Shown one piece after another: positions 1-8,556 of a DNA stretch of 64,000 nucleotides. Under the pieces are notes generated by a model. The model searched no databases. It was given only the letters and a program-made list of their open reading frames with translations, and had not been told where the DNA came from. A program made the position numbers and the translations under genes. How positions within the stretch are numbered: the first letter of the stretch is position 1; each line of letters begins with the position of its first letter. Source of the stretch: AP-15 sp963724435 (GTDB taxonomy: Bacteria > Pseudomonadota > Alphaproteobacteria > ATCC43930 > CGMCC-115725); contig CAVRUN010000021.1 of assembly GCA_963724435.1 (NCBI GenBank), forward strand, positions 1 through 64,000, read 5' to 3'.

Positions 1-410
1 TCTACTGAGTGTGATGTGAGTAGTTTCCGAACCTACCGGAGAGGCCCTATTGGCGATATCAACCCAAGGACCCTGGCCGGGTGAATTATCGGCTCGTCCT
101 TGGCACGACGTAAAACTGCCCACCCTTCGCGCGCAGCGCGGTTTCACGCCTGGTGAATCTCCACAGACCCCGCGCCGGACCTCGTCGATCGCGCCACCTG
201 TAGAGCGAGTTTTAAGCTGTAACGTGCAAGCGGACAGCTCGATGCAGTTATTATTATGCCTCTTCGAGGCACGTTGAAATAAATGTTTTAAAACTTTTCA
301 TTAGAATGCAGCCGAAAGATTTCGCGACCCCACCTTTGTTATCAATTTAGGCGCCTGCAATATTTGTGGTTGTATATGGCGGGCTAACGTCCCACGTACT
401 GAGATACTCG
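1..410. other. Leader region, no gene supported
   Basis: I see no convincing gene here. A 75-codon open frame at 50-277 lacks a ribosome binding site and any recognisable pattern. The stretch at about 275-370 is clearly richer in A and T than its surroundings and lies just upstream of the groES operator, so it probably holds the heat-shock promoter. I could not place -35 and -10 boxes with confidence. Confidence 0.5.
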
Positions 411-437
411 TTGGCACTCGCGTTTCGACGGTGCCAA
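411..437 (+). promoter_or_regulatory. CIRCE operator upstream of groESL
   Basis: Left half TTGGCACTC (411-419), an exactly 9-base spacer, and right half CGGTGCCAA (429-437). Seven of nine positions of the right half are complementary to the left half. The half-site and the spacing match the CIRCE consensus (TTAGCACTC-N9-GAGTGCTAA), which is bound by the heat-shock repressor HrcA. It sits 37 bases before the groES start, where CIRCE elements normally lie. HrcA itself is not in the window, so repression by it is inferred. Confidence 0.85.
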
Positions 438-473
438 CTCTGCCCCACAAATTCTGGTCCGAGGAGACCTTCG

Positions 474-788
474 ATGAAACTGCGTCCATTGCAGGACCGC
501 GTCCTGGTCCGCCGTGTTGAGCCAGAAGTGAAAACCGCTGGCGGCATCTTCATTCCCGACACAGCACAGGAGAAGCCGACGGAGGGCGAGGTGGTTGCCG
601 TCGGCCCCGGCATGCGCGACGAGGAGGGCAAGGTGCACCCGCTCGACGTCAAGAGCGGCGACCGTGTGCTGTTCGGGAAATGGTCGGGCACCGAGGTCAA
701 GCTCGATGGCGAGGATCTCATGATCATGAAGGAAGCCGACATTATGGGCGTGCTCAATCGGGCCGTCGCGGAGAAAAAAGCCGCTTAA
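474..788 (+). CDS. groES: Co-chaperonin GroES (Hsp10)
   Basis: A 104-residue protein of the usual GroES length. It forms the heptameric lid that caps the GroEL folding chamber in the cytoplasm. The N-terminal signature KLRPLQDRVLVRR, the mobile-loop region with TAGGIFIPD (about residues 21-29) and the C-terminal strand with GEDLMIMKEADIMGVL are all present. The ATG at 474 is preceded by GAGGAG at about 461-466 and follows the CIRCE operator, which fixes the start. groEL begins 15 bases after the stop, so the two form the classic groESL operon. Nothing is unusual in this gene itself. Confidence 0.97.
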   Translation: MKLRPLQDRVLVRRVEPEVKTAGGIFIPDTAQEKPTEGEVVAVGPGMRDEEGKVHPLDVKSGDRVLFGKWSGTEVKLDGEDLMIMKEADIMGVLNRAVAEKKAA

Positions 789-803
789 CCAAGGATTTCA
801 CAC

Positions 804-2440
804 ATGGCTGCCAAGGAAGTCAGATTTGATGGCGATGCGCGCGACCGGATGCTGCACGGCATCGACGTTCTCGCCAATGCGGTCAAGGTGACGCTAGGCC
901 CCAAGGGCCGCAACGTCGTCCTCCACAAATCCTACGGGGCTCCGCGCATCACCAAGGATGGGGTGACGGTCGCCAAGGAGATCGAACTTTCCGACCGCTT
1001 CGAGAACATGGGCGCACAGATGGTCAAGGAGGTCGCCACCCGCACCAGCGATCAAGCTGGCGACGGCACGACGACCGCGACGGTGCTCGCCCAGGCGATT
1101 GTGCGCGAGGGATCGAAGGCGGTTGCCGCCGGCATGAACCCGATGGATTTGAAGCGCGGCATCGACATGGCCGTGGCCCGGGTTGTCACCGACATCAAGA
1201 AGGTCTCCAAAAAGGTTTCGACCAATGCGGAGATCGCGCAGATCGGCACGATCTCGGCCAATAATGACAGCGAGATCGGCGAGATGATCGCGAATGCGAT
1301 GGACAAGGTCGGCAACGAGGGAGTGATTACGGTCGAGGAGGCGAAGAGCCTCGAAACCGAACTCGATATCGTCGAGGGTATGCAGTTCGACCGCGGCTAT
1401 CTCTCGCCCTACTTCGTGACCAATGTCGAAAAGATGATCTGCGAGCTCGAAAGCCCGCACATCCTCTTATTCGAAAAGAGGCTTTCCGGCCTCCAAACGA
1501 TCCTTCCCTTGCTCGAAGCGGTCGTCCAGAGCGGCAACCCGCTGCTGATCGTTGCCGAGGAAATCGAGGGTGAAGCGCTGGCGACGCTCGTTGTCAACAA
1601 ATTGCGCGGCGGGCTCAAGGTCGCGGCGGTCAAAGCCCCGGGCTTTGGCGACCGGCGCAAATCGATGCTAGAGGACCTTGCCATCCTGACCGGCGGTCAG
1701 GTGATCAGCGAGGATCTCGGCATCAAACTCGAAAACGTCACCCTCGACATGCTCGGCCGGGCCAAGAAGTCCGCATCGAGAAGGAAAACACGACGATTAT
1801 CGACGGTGCTGGCAAAAAGGCGGATATCGAAGGTCGCTGCGCGCAGTTGCGCGCACAGATCGAGGAGACAACCTCGGAGTACGACAAGGAGAAATTGCAG
1901 GAGCGCCTGGCCAAACTGGCCGGCGGCGTTGCCATTATTCGTGTCGGCGGCGCGACCGAAATCGACGTCAAGGAACGCAAGGACCGTGTCGATGATGCGG
2001 TGCATGCGACCAGGGCGGCGGTCGAGGAAGGGGTTGTTGCCGGCGGTGGCGTCACACTCCTTTACGCAAGCAAGCGGCTGGGCGGGTTGAACCCCGAGAA
2101 CGGCGACCAGAAAGTCGGCATCGACATCGTGCGTCGGGCATTGGCGGCGCCCGCAAGGCAAATTATCGCCAACGCCGGAGAAGAGGGCTCGGTGATTGTC
2201 GGCAAGCTGCTAGAAAAAGGCGACGACAATCATGGCTTTGACGCCCAGAGCGGCACCTATGTCGACATGGTCAAGGCTGGGATCATCGATCCGACCAAAG
2301 TCGTGCGCCTAGCCTTGCAAGGGGCAGCCTCGGTGGCCGGTTTACTCGTCACCACCGAGGTGATGGTCGCCGATAAGCCACAGAGGAGCGCCCCGGCTAT
2401 GCCCGGGGGCATGGGCGGCATGGACGGCATGGATTTCTAA
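804..2440 (+). pseudogene. groEL: Chaperonin GroEL, one-base frameshift
   Basis: ATP-driven 60 kDa chaperonin subunit, the partner of groES. From 804 the frame encodes a normal GroEL N-terminal part, including the ATP-site motif AGDGTTTATVLAQ, up to about residue 322 (GRAKK). At 1769/1770 one base, most likely a G completing a GTC valine codon, is missing. The correct sequence (RIEKENTTIIDGAGKK...) continues in the next frame to the typical GGMGGMDGMDF tail at 2440. With the base restored the gene would be 545 codons, the standard length. As written, translation runs to 2090 with an unrelated tail and loses the apical-to-equatorial C-terminal part. Everything else is intact. This is either a sequencing error or a recent inactivation of one of several groEL copies. 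Confidence 0.92.
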
Positions 2441-2466
2441 ATCTCCAGCCGCGCCAACACCCGGAA

Positions 2467-2508
2467 AGGGCATCACCTCTTCCCGATGACGGGGAGAGGT
2501 GTTGCCCT
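2467..2508 (+). terminator. Strong hairpin after groEL
   Basis: Bases 2467-2485 pair with 2490-2508: AGGGCA with TGCCCT, CACCTCT with AGAGGTG, and CCCG with CGGG around an ATGA loop. There is one T-T mismatch and one G-T pair. The stem starts 26 bases after the groEL stop. No run of T follows, so it is a terminator-like or 3'-end-protecting hairpin rather than a textbook intrinsic terminator. Confidence 0.6.
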
Positions 2509-2556
2509 GTCAGCGACGCTGGACAACCGCGACCCAGATGTCGAGGAGCGATTTGC

Positions 2557-2952
2557 ATGAAAAGTCACCTGGTTCAAGCCGCCGAACGCGGCGACGCCGC
2601 CGCGCAGTTCAATCTTGGAATCCTCTACGAGAACGGGTTGGACGATAGCCGGTACGCTGTCGAAGGGAATCGGCCTGAGGCAATGCGGTGGCTGCTCGCC
2701 GCCGCCGAACAGGGCTTGCCCCGCGCGCAGATCAAACTCGCAGAAATCTATGCCAGCGAACCCGAGATTCCGGAGAATTCGGTAAAGGCTTGCGGGTGGT
2801 ATCTGGCGGCGACGACGAACCTGGTGGGCGCCCATCTTCAGCAGGCCGAGTCCGCCTACCAGCGCGCCTGCTCCCACTTGACATCGTCTCAAATCACCGA
2901 GGTCAGGCGTTTCGCGCAAGCCTGGAACGCGAAGGCCCCACGATCCCGGTGA
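2557..2952 (+). CDS. Sel1-like repeat protein
   Basis: A 131-residue protein with Sel1/TPR-like helical repeats. The first is AAQFNLGILYENG (about residues 12-24) and the second AQIKLAEIYASEPE (about 57-70). Such repeats form alpha-solenoids that bind other proteins. No signal peptide or membrane segment is seen, so it should be cytoplasmic. GAGGAG at 2542-2547 is well placed for the ATG at 2557. It lies behind the groESL hairpin and is probably a separate unit. Its partner is unknown; proteins this short with about two repeats are common in alphaproteobacteria. The family call is solid but the role is not inferable. Confidence 0.75.
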   Translation: MKSHLVQAAERGDAAAQFNLGILYENGLDDSRYAVEGNRPEAMRWLLAAAEQGLPRAQIKLAEIYASEPEIPENSVKACGWYLAATTNLVGAHLQQAESAYQRACSHLTSSQITEVRRFAQAWNAKAPRSR

Positions 2953-3446
2953 TGTCGGATCAGCCGGAAACGCCTGCGGGAAGACGAAAGCGTAATTAGA
3001 GCTCGATCGTTCCGCCAATTGTCATTCCGATGTGATCTGCCTGGGATTGGCGGCATTCATTGGACTTCAAGGCGCTCCATTGAGCCGACCGGGGAGAGTG
3101 GTGATCCGGGTGCTGGCGACCATCCCGCGGCGACCGGCCAACCGGTCACCGTCGACGCGGGCCTCTCGTGGACCGGTCACCAGACGACATCAGCTTACAA
3201 AAATTAAACGGTGACGAATCAAGTCAACATCTTGAGATCTATTTAAGATACTTTTATCACCTACTTGTATATTATAAAAACAAACACGATGTTACAGATT
3301 ACGGATAAGAAAATGGTCTGCAAAATTGTGCCGCGGAACGGCGAGTGGTTTATCTGTTAAAGTCCTAGTGGGCAGACAATTCTCGCTCGAGGCCGCGATT
3401 GGCGGCGGCAACATTGGGATGGGCCAGGTTCGTCCTGACGAGGAAC
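2953..3446. other. Intergenic, AT-rich stretch
   Basis: No gene is supported. Two short open frames around 3019-3214 lack ribosome binding sites. About 3205-3325 is strikingly poor in G and C compared with the rest of the window and could hold the promoter of the gene at 3447 or mark acquired DNA. No inverted repeat long enough to call was seen. Confidence 0.5.
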
Positions 3447-3803
3447 ATGAGCATGAACATATCACAGAATTTAAAGCCGGGAATCTGGGGGGCAGTGATT
3501 GGTGCGGCCGCCATTACCGTGGTCGGCTTCTCGTCACTCGGCTGGAAGCTCGACGGCACGGCGCAGCAGATGGCGGCAGATCGCGCCGACACCGCGGTTG
3601 TGGGCGTGCTGACGCCAATCTGCGTTGAGAAATTCCAGCACCAAGCCAATGCAACCGCGAAACTCGCGGAGTTGAACAAGGTCTCGTCCTGGGACCGCGA
3701 GTCGATGATCGAAAAGGGCGGCTGGGCAACGGCGCCGGGAAACGACACGCCGAATTCTGCGGTTGCGCGGGCCTGCGCGGAACGGCTGGGACGACCCCTG
3801 TAG
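3447..3803 (+). CDS. Conserved small membrane-anchored protein
   Basis: A 118-residue protein with one N-terminal hydrophobic segment (about residues 10-30, GIWGAVIGAAAITVVGFSSL) and a soluble rest containing AVVGVLTPICVEKFQ and a C-terminal AVARACAERL. The ATG at 3447 has ACGAGGA (3438-3444) just upstream; the in-frame upstream codons are not needed. The segment could be an uncleaved signal-anchor, placing the C-terminal domain in the periplasm. The pattern is one I associate with small conserved proteins of Bradyrhizobium-type genomes, but I cannot name a function. Confidence 0.7.
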   Translation: MSMNISQNLKPGIWGAVIGAAAITVVGFSSLGWKLDGTAQQMAADRADTAVVGVLTPICVEKFQHQANATAKLAELNKVSSWDRESMIEKGGWATAPGNDTPNSAVARACAERLGRPL

Positions 3804-3902
3804 TGCTCGACAACTATAAGGATAGAGCCTTACGCGCTCAGCCCGCTTGCTAAGGCGGAGGTTCTGCCGGCGCCAGCCATTTCACTTGAGGAGGAGCGAT
3901 CA

Positions 3903-4304
3903 ATGACGTTGGCAGCTCGCTTTTCGCTGCTCCATTCGGATCTGAACGATTTTCTTTTCGCTTCGGTTGGCGATGAGCAAAACGGCATGCCGCTCAGCGT
4001 ACTGTCGGCGTTGACCCGACTGGGCGTTGATCCGTGGGAAGAAGCGGCACGGCTTGCGGCTTTGCCAAAGGCGCTTGCCATCGAGGCAATGGCGTCGATC
4101 GTCGCCCGGTTGCCGATGGCTCGACCGCAGCCTTCAGGCAATCTGGCCATCAGCCGCCGACTGGTCGAGCTGTTGCCAAAGCACCCGCAAGCAGAGCCGC
4201 CAACTCGAGAACAGACCGCCGAAAAGGACAAGAGATACTTTCATGCCCTGATGCTTATCGGCTGTCTTGCCCTCGGGGTGGCGCTGTTGACCGCCATCTG
4301 GTGA
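3903..4304 (+). CDS. Hypothetical protein with C-terminal membrane anchor
   Basis: A 133-residue protein with a helical cytoplasmic part (FSLLHSDLNDFLFASVGDE, then SVLSALTRLGVDPWEEAARLAALP) and one hydrophobic C-terminal helix (about 114-132, ALMLIGCLALGVALLTAIW), which makes it a tail-anchored membrane protein. GAGGAGGAG at 3889-3897 is an excellent ribosome binding site for the ATG at 3903. It follows the membrane protein at 3447 by 99 bases and precedes another tiny membrane protein at 4370, so the three may be co-transcribed. The function is not recognised. Confidence 0.75.
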   Translation: MTLAARFSLLHSDLNDFLFASVGDEQNGMPLSVLSALTRLGVDPWEEAARLAALPKALAIEAMASIVARLPMARPQPSGNLAISRRLVELLPKHPQAEPPTREQTAEKDKRYFHALMLIGCLALGVALLTAIW

Positions 4305-4369
4305 TCCGGCACCGACACGATCGATCGAAACGAAAATACGGCCACTAGTGTTTAAAAAGGGAAAAAGTC

Positions 4370-4501
4370 ATGAAATACCTGGTGCCGCCGGTCGTGATCC
4401 CGATGCTGTTATTTATCGGGATCGTCGCCTACGCGCTGCTCCGGCCGCCGATCGTCGTGGGCCATTCTCTTGCGCCTGTATCGATTGCGCAGCCTCGTTA
4501 G
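4370..4501 (+). CDS. Small single-span membrane protein (43 aa)
   Basis: A 43-codon frame beginning MKYLVPPVVIPMLLFIGIVA, with one clear hydrophobic span (about residues 4-24) followed by RPPIVVGHSLAP and a short tail. An AAAAAGGGA stretch at about 4354-4363 can serve as ribosome binding site. It follows two other small membrane proteins in the same direction. The composition is typical of real bacterial miniproteins, but there is no family match I know of. Confidence 0.55.
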   Translation: MKYLVPPVVIPMLLFIGIVAYALLRPPIVVGHSLAPVSIAQPR

Positions 4502-4582
4502 CGCGGCAGCGGCCGCCAAGGCTATGCAACTGCAGCGAGTTCTTCTGTCACCACCGTGAAGCTGTTGGTAAAGCGTGCTTCT

Positions 4583-5056
4583 TTAACGCAAGAGCCTTCC
4601 GGCAATTAAATCGAGTACAAACTGTTCGGTTTTCTGGCGAACCAGCTCCTCAGTCATCTCATCAAATTTATGACGCCCAGCGTCGAATACCATTTGATTT
4701 GTTGATGATGCTTTAGCCATCGTCGATGTCCCAAATTCGCATGTATATTGATCTGGATCAAACCGCACCTGGAGACTGCCTCGTCGGCTGAAACCATCAT
4801 CTTCCGATAAATTCACGTTTATAGAAATTGGACCAGAGGCGTCATCATGTTCGTCTATCGTTTCTCCGAAGAAGCCTTCGGCCGCTAAGTGCGTGACGAC
4901 TTCATCGAAAATAGGCCCGATCACTCCGGACTTAATTTGGGCGAACCGAACTTTGGCTTCTGAGATCGCTTCTTTTCGTTGGTTTTCGATCGCTTCCGCA
5001 CGCTCGCGATCTTCTTTCAGCTGTCGAAGTGCTTCGTTGAGTTTTTCGTATGCCAT
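4583..5056 (-). CDS. Hypothetical protein with N-terminal coiled coil
   Basis: A 157-residue protein. Residues 1-45 are highly charged and helical (KLNEALRQLKEDRERAEAI and onward), consistent with a coiled coil. The rest has a mixed alpha/beta pattern with SGPISINVNLSEDDGFSRR and LQVRFDPDQYTCEFGTS. AGAGG lies a few bases upstream of the ATG on the minus strand. There is no signal peptide or membrane span. It is convergent with the small membrane protein at 4370. The composition shows real coding, but the family is unknown; its location in a sparse zone of small orphans suggests accessory DNA. Confidence 0.6.
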   Translation of the reverse strand: MAYEKLNEALRQLKEDRERAEAIENQRKEAISEAKVRFAQIKSGVIGPIFDEVVTHLAAEGFFGETIDEHDDASGPISINVNLSEDDGFSRRGSLQVRFDPDQYTCEFGTSTMAKASSTNQMVFDAGRHKFDEMTEELVRQKTEQFVLDLIAGRLLR

Positions 5057-5329
5057 ATCGGCCTCTTGACCATCCGAAAATTTCTGCGCTGGCCCTGCAC
5101 CGTCAGGCTGCCATTGGTTGCCGGTTGGGTGCGTGCGCTAACCGCACGAAGCAAGGTCCCCGAAACCGAGCCGGCACGGCGCAGATCTTGCCGTCTATGC
5201 AGCCTTCGCTTGCCACTCGTCACGATTTGCAGTTTCGTTGTCCGCTGTCTCCCTGACCAGTGCAATCGGGCGCGCCGTTTTCTTTATGTCGGCTTTGCGC
5301 GGGAACGGTCTCCTCGGTTTCGAAATTGA

Positions 5330-5665
5330 CTATCTTTTTGTCTTGAAGTGCTCCTCGGCATTCCGTCGGCTGGCCTTACCCGGCAGAGGCCGGGAATACA
5401 TTGGCGCGGCCTCCTCTCTACAGGCGACGATCTCACCGGGCGGCACCTGTTTCCCGGAATATCGTTGGAGCCAGTTTCGAGCTGTGTCCTCGGCAGAGAA
5501 CCCGCTTGCGAAGGAGCATCTGATTTGTCGTCCCGATTTCTGAGCGACGACGACAGCATGATTCCATGATCTGTCGTCAGTCATTGGACCCTCGACAGAA
5601 AACGTCCCATTATCTCTGTCAGTAATGATTAGATAGAACGGCTCGAGGTAATGTGCTCGGGGCAT
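5330..5665 (-). CDS. Hypothetical small protein
   Basis: A 111-residue protein with a central FYLIITDRDNGTFSVEGPMTDD and an N-W-L-Q-R-Y segment. AAGGAG lies 8 bases before the ATG on the minus strand, which supports translation. The N-terminal half reads like a small beta-rich domain and the C-terminal 30 residues are basic and probably disordered. No signal peptide. Similar short proteins occur in rhizobial accessory regions, but I cannot assign a family. Confidence 0.55.
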   Translation of the reverse strand: MPRAHYLEPFYLIITDRDNGTFSVEGPMTDDRSWNHAVVVAQKSGRQIRCSFASGFSAEDTARNWLQRYSGKQVPPGEIVACREEAAPMYSRPLPGKASRRNAEEHFKTKR

Positions 5666-7229
5666 GGACTATCTCCTTGCTTCTCCCGCCTCAGCCGATG
5701 GGAGTCGCCACAGCCTGACTGGTGCGGCTGCGCCACGCTGCAGGCTGCGTTTTGGTCAGCAGTAAACTGTCCGGCAATTACCTCCCGATAGAGATTTCGG
5801 GAACGCGGCGGTCGACCTTCTCACCGAACCTGCTATCGCTTGGGGCCACCTTGTCTCATCGTTCGTTACTCACGGCGCTGACATCCCAAATATCGTCTTG
5901 ACCAACGACGGGTCGGGCGGCGCCTATCTGAAATTCAGGAATGTGATTGACGCGATCCTCGTCCGCTCCGGCACGAGCATTACCACGCCTTTCCGGCTGG
6001 TAAGTGTTGGCCCATTTCATAAAGCCTTTGGCACGGCTTTCTGCCAGCGAGATATATATTTCGGTCAACCCTTCAACGTCGGGCTGTCAGGACAAATGGG
6101 CTCCGCTAGGAGGTTGGGGTAATCCTCATAACGCGCATCAGACCCCATCGGCGTTAAAGAACAGGTCCCGTGCGAGCCGCGGCGCTCCGATCGCCGCCCC
6201 TGGCAGCCGCCGTAGCGACAACCGCGATTGTCGCATTGGTGATGGTCGTGAGGGCAGATCATCGAAAGTCTCCATTGCCGTGCCCACTCCTTTAGGGACA
6301 TTCGCGCCAATTATGGTACCCTCGGAATCTACTCAGTGCTCTCTTTCCGGGCATGGCCCATGATGACCGGGATCAGCGGCTATGAGACAAATTGGGTGAG
6401 TTCTCCGGCTACAAACGGGAGATGGTTAGCCGGCCTGCGTCTTGAACCAGTCGATGAGCTCGCCGCCGATGGCCTTCCACACCCCGGCCTCGTCTATCCC
6501 GACTGGACGTATGACATCTCCTGCGTCGGGAAGTACCCTCGCTTCCACGAGATCGGAGATTCCCTCGACCGGAAGATTAAGAACGCGCTCCGCAGCGAGT
6601 TGGGGCGGCTGGTCGGCCGACGGATGGGGCCCAAAGTCGACCCAACCATCGAAGATTGGGTCTCAAGCTGGGGGTTGGCTCTCGCGCAACCAACGAATTC
6701 GAGCCACGTATCCTCGTCGTGAGCCGAAATGCGGGTAGGGCTCACGGACGATGTCGAACGCCACCTTCTCATTGAAGGAGAGGAGTTCGTCTGTGTACTT
6801 GAGAAGTAAGCGTCCGGTCTTGGCCGTAATTACGCGGTGGTCTCAGTGAGCGGGGACTGGGTTCCGAAGCCGGCTCTTCGTCGCCCCGAGCCCCTGCATC
6901 CTTGACGCCGCGCGTGGTTCCTCGATGAATCACTCGATCGCAGGTTTACCCCATGTTGCCGGAAAATTACTAAGGAAACGCTAAACTAGCCGTCCTTAAG
7001 AGGATGACCGCGTCGCGGCAGGAGATCGGTCAGATTGACGGCCAAGTGAACCTTCGCGACTATCAGCTGATGCAATTGGGCAGCCGGTCACACCCAACCT
7101 TCTTCGGCACGCGCAGCCCATTGGCCTGTTGTATTCTCGCGGATCCGCGCCACGAAATGCCCGTACGCTCGGCGGGCCCACGATGTCACCTGGGCCGACC
7201 CGACCGTCTCTGAGTTCTCATCCCGATTC
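5666..7229. other. Poorly coding stretch with small unconvincing ORFs
   Basis: About 1.5 kb without a strong gene. Weak candidates are a 70-codon TTG-started minus frame at 5856-6068, the Cys/His-rich minus frame at 6065-6301 (listed separately), and a plus frame at 6336-6722. A minus frame at 6663-6842 reads like real protein (it contains FNEKVAFDIVREPYPHFGSR) but has no usable start, so it may be a gene fragment. The mix of startless and overlapping frames suggests decayed accessory DNA beside the integrated element. Confidence 0.4.
6065..6301 (-). CDS. Possible Cys/His-rich small protein
   Basis: A 78-codon frame starting MSLKEWARQWRLSMICPHDH, followed by a cluster of C, H and R residues (CDNRGCRYGGCQ) that could bind a metal. 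The clustering of CxxxxxxCxxxxC-type spacings and the basic tail are the only arguments. The ribosome binding site is poor and the region around it codes weakly. Low confidence. Confidence 0.25.
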   Translation of the reverse strand: MSLKEWARQWRLSMICPHDHHQCDNRGCRYGGCQGRRSERRGSHGTCSLTPMGSDARYEDYPNLLAEPICPDSPTLKG

Positions 7230-7868
7230 TCAATCGGCAAACCAGCCGGTGAAGCGGCCGGCGGCGAGCTCGGTATAGCGCACAGTATGCTGAATGTTCC
7301 TGTGGCCCATGTAGAGCTGCAGCGAGCGGGTGTCTCGACCGTCATTCGCCAATCGATAGCCGGTGCCATGCCGCAGCATGTGCGGATGTACCGGAAAGGG
7401 CAGTCCAGCTTCGACGCCGATGTGCGGGCGGGGGTCTTGCGGAAGCCGGCTTCAGAGAGCGGCGCATCGCGTTCCGATATGAACAAATGCCGGCTGGCGC
7501 CCTGGTCGCGTTGCAGCTTGCGTAGCCCTCGCAATTCCTCGCCGGAGAGGGGGTGCGTCGAGGGCGTGCCGCGCTTGCGGCGGATGACGAAGAGGTGGCC
7601 TTGCGAGAAATCGATCTGGTCCCAGCGCAGCGGCGACAAGCTCGCTTACTCTGAGTGCGTGCCGGTAGGCGAGCAGGATCATCGTCTGATCGCGATGGCC
7701 GTAACGACCGCGCCGCCTGGCTGCTTCGCGCAGCAATTCGACTTCGTGCTCGGTGAGGTATTCGCGGGTGCGGCGCTCACTGTTCGTCTGCCGGCGCGGC
7801 GGGGCGGCCCGCTGATGTGTCCCGCCGACGATGCGAAGCGATACTGTCCCATTTTCAGGGTTTCGCAT
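7230..7868 (-). pseudogene. Tyrosine recombinase, broken into three frames
   Basis: Reading from 7868, frame 1 gives YLTEHEVELLREAARRRGRY and LAYRHALRVSELVAA, which holds the first catalytic Arg. Near 7630 the sequence continues in a second frame as RWDQIDFSQGHLFVIRRKRG. Near 7430 it shifts again to VEAGLPFPVHPHMLRHGTGY, LQLYMGHRNIQHTVRYTELA and a stop at 7230. The HxxR box, the second His (GH) and the nucleophile Tyr (VRYT) are all still readable, so decay is recent. It belongs to the short XerC/D-like integrases of about 200 residues common in alphaproteobacterial plasmids and transposons. At least two frameshifts make it non-functional. Confidence 0.85.
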
Positions 7869-7953
7869 GTGCGGTTTCGATCCAGTGGGCCGGCCAATAT
7901 GGTCGGCTGCGGTCTAGTGACTGTCCCAAGATCAGTCATAAATGGGACAGTAT
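7841..7953. repeat. 14-bp inverted repeat around recombinase start
   Basis: ATACTGTCCCATTT at 7841-7854 and its exact complement AAATGGGACAGTAT at 7940-7953 flank 85 bases that contain the start of the recombinase remnant. A third, 9-base copy (ACTGTCCCA, 7920-7928) faces the right-hand copy across a 14-base loop. Repeats like these may be transposon ends or recombinase binding sites. Confidence 0.6.
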
Positions 7954-8556
7954 ATGACGCAAAGAAAGAGGCAATCGTCGTTAACATTCGAGGGTGCGTT
8001 CCCCTCATGCTGCAAGACGAGTTACCCATACTGAGGCGGATGTGCGGTGCGGCGGCGCCGGGTGCGGCGACAGATGGTCGTAGTTCTCTTACTACCTATG
8101 CGCGCGCTCTGGGAGCTGTACGCGGACAAGCTGGAAGTGGACCAAGTGACCCTTACCTCCGTGTTTACCTATAGCGCGGTTACATAGCAGACTAACGCGG
8201 TATATTTGACAGGCCCATTTGTCCGACTATCGTCACGCGCATTTTCCGTACCTCATTTGAAACTCATTGCATTCAAAAACTCCATTTTCAGCCTTTATTT
8301 TAATGCCTCACGAACGCATGTGCGTGAAAGGTCGCCGGTTTATACCCGGTTTGGTAGCAATGGCCATCGTCGCCAAGTGGCGCGAGTGGACCTCAGAATT
8401 CCGTGTGAAGAACATGTCAGAGAATCGTTGTCAGCTGACATGTGAGAGTCGTAAGGATAAACATGGGGACGGGACCACTCGGTCCACTACTGCCGCCCGG
8501 TCACGCTCTCATGTCGGGTCTGGTGGACGATTTAAATCAATCTTGGATGGTCAATT
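7954..8556. other. No gene seen between recombinase and helicase
   Basis: About 600 bases without a supported gene. Long plus-strand frames that cross this region overlap the recombinase and helicase genes and read as antisense shadows. About 8190-8310 is comparatively AT-rich. No tRNA, palindrome or repeat that I could place, apart from the inverted repeat ending at 7953. Confidence 0.45.

Noticed and set aside
50..277. 75-codon frame at the window start
   Set aside because: No ribosome binding site, no family pattern, composition unlike the true genes.
7287..8174. 295-codon plus frame across the recombinase remnant
   Set aside because: Opposite strand to clear recombinase motifs and without a ribosome binding site or family pattern.
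1..8556. Second copy of the tRNA-Ser 3' end as left attachment site
   Set aside because: Scanned by eye for GGGATTCGAAC and its complement and found none; a short or mutated site could have been missed.
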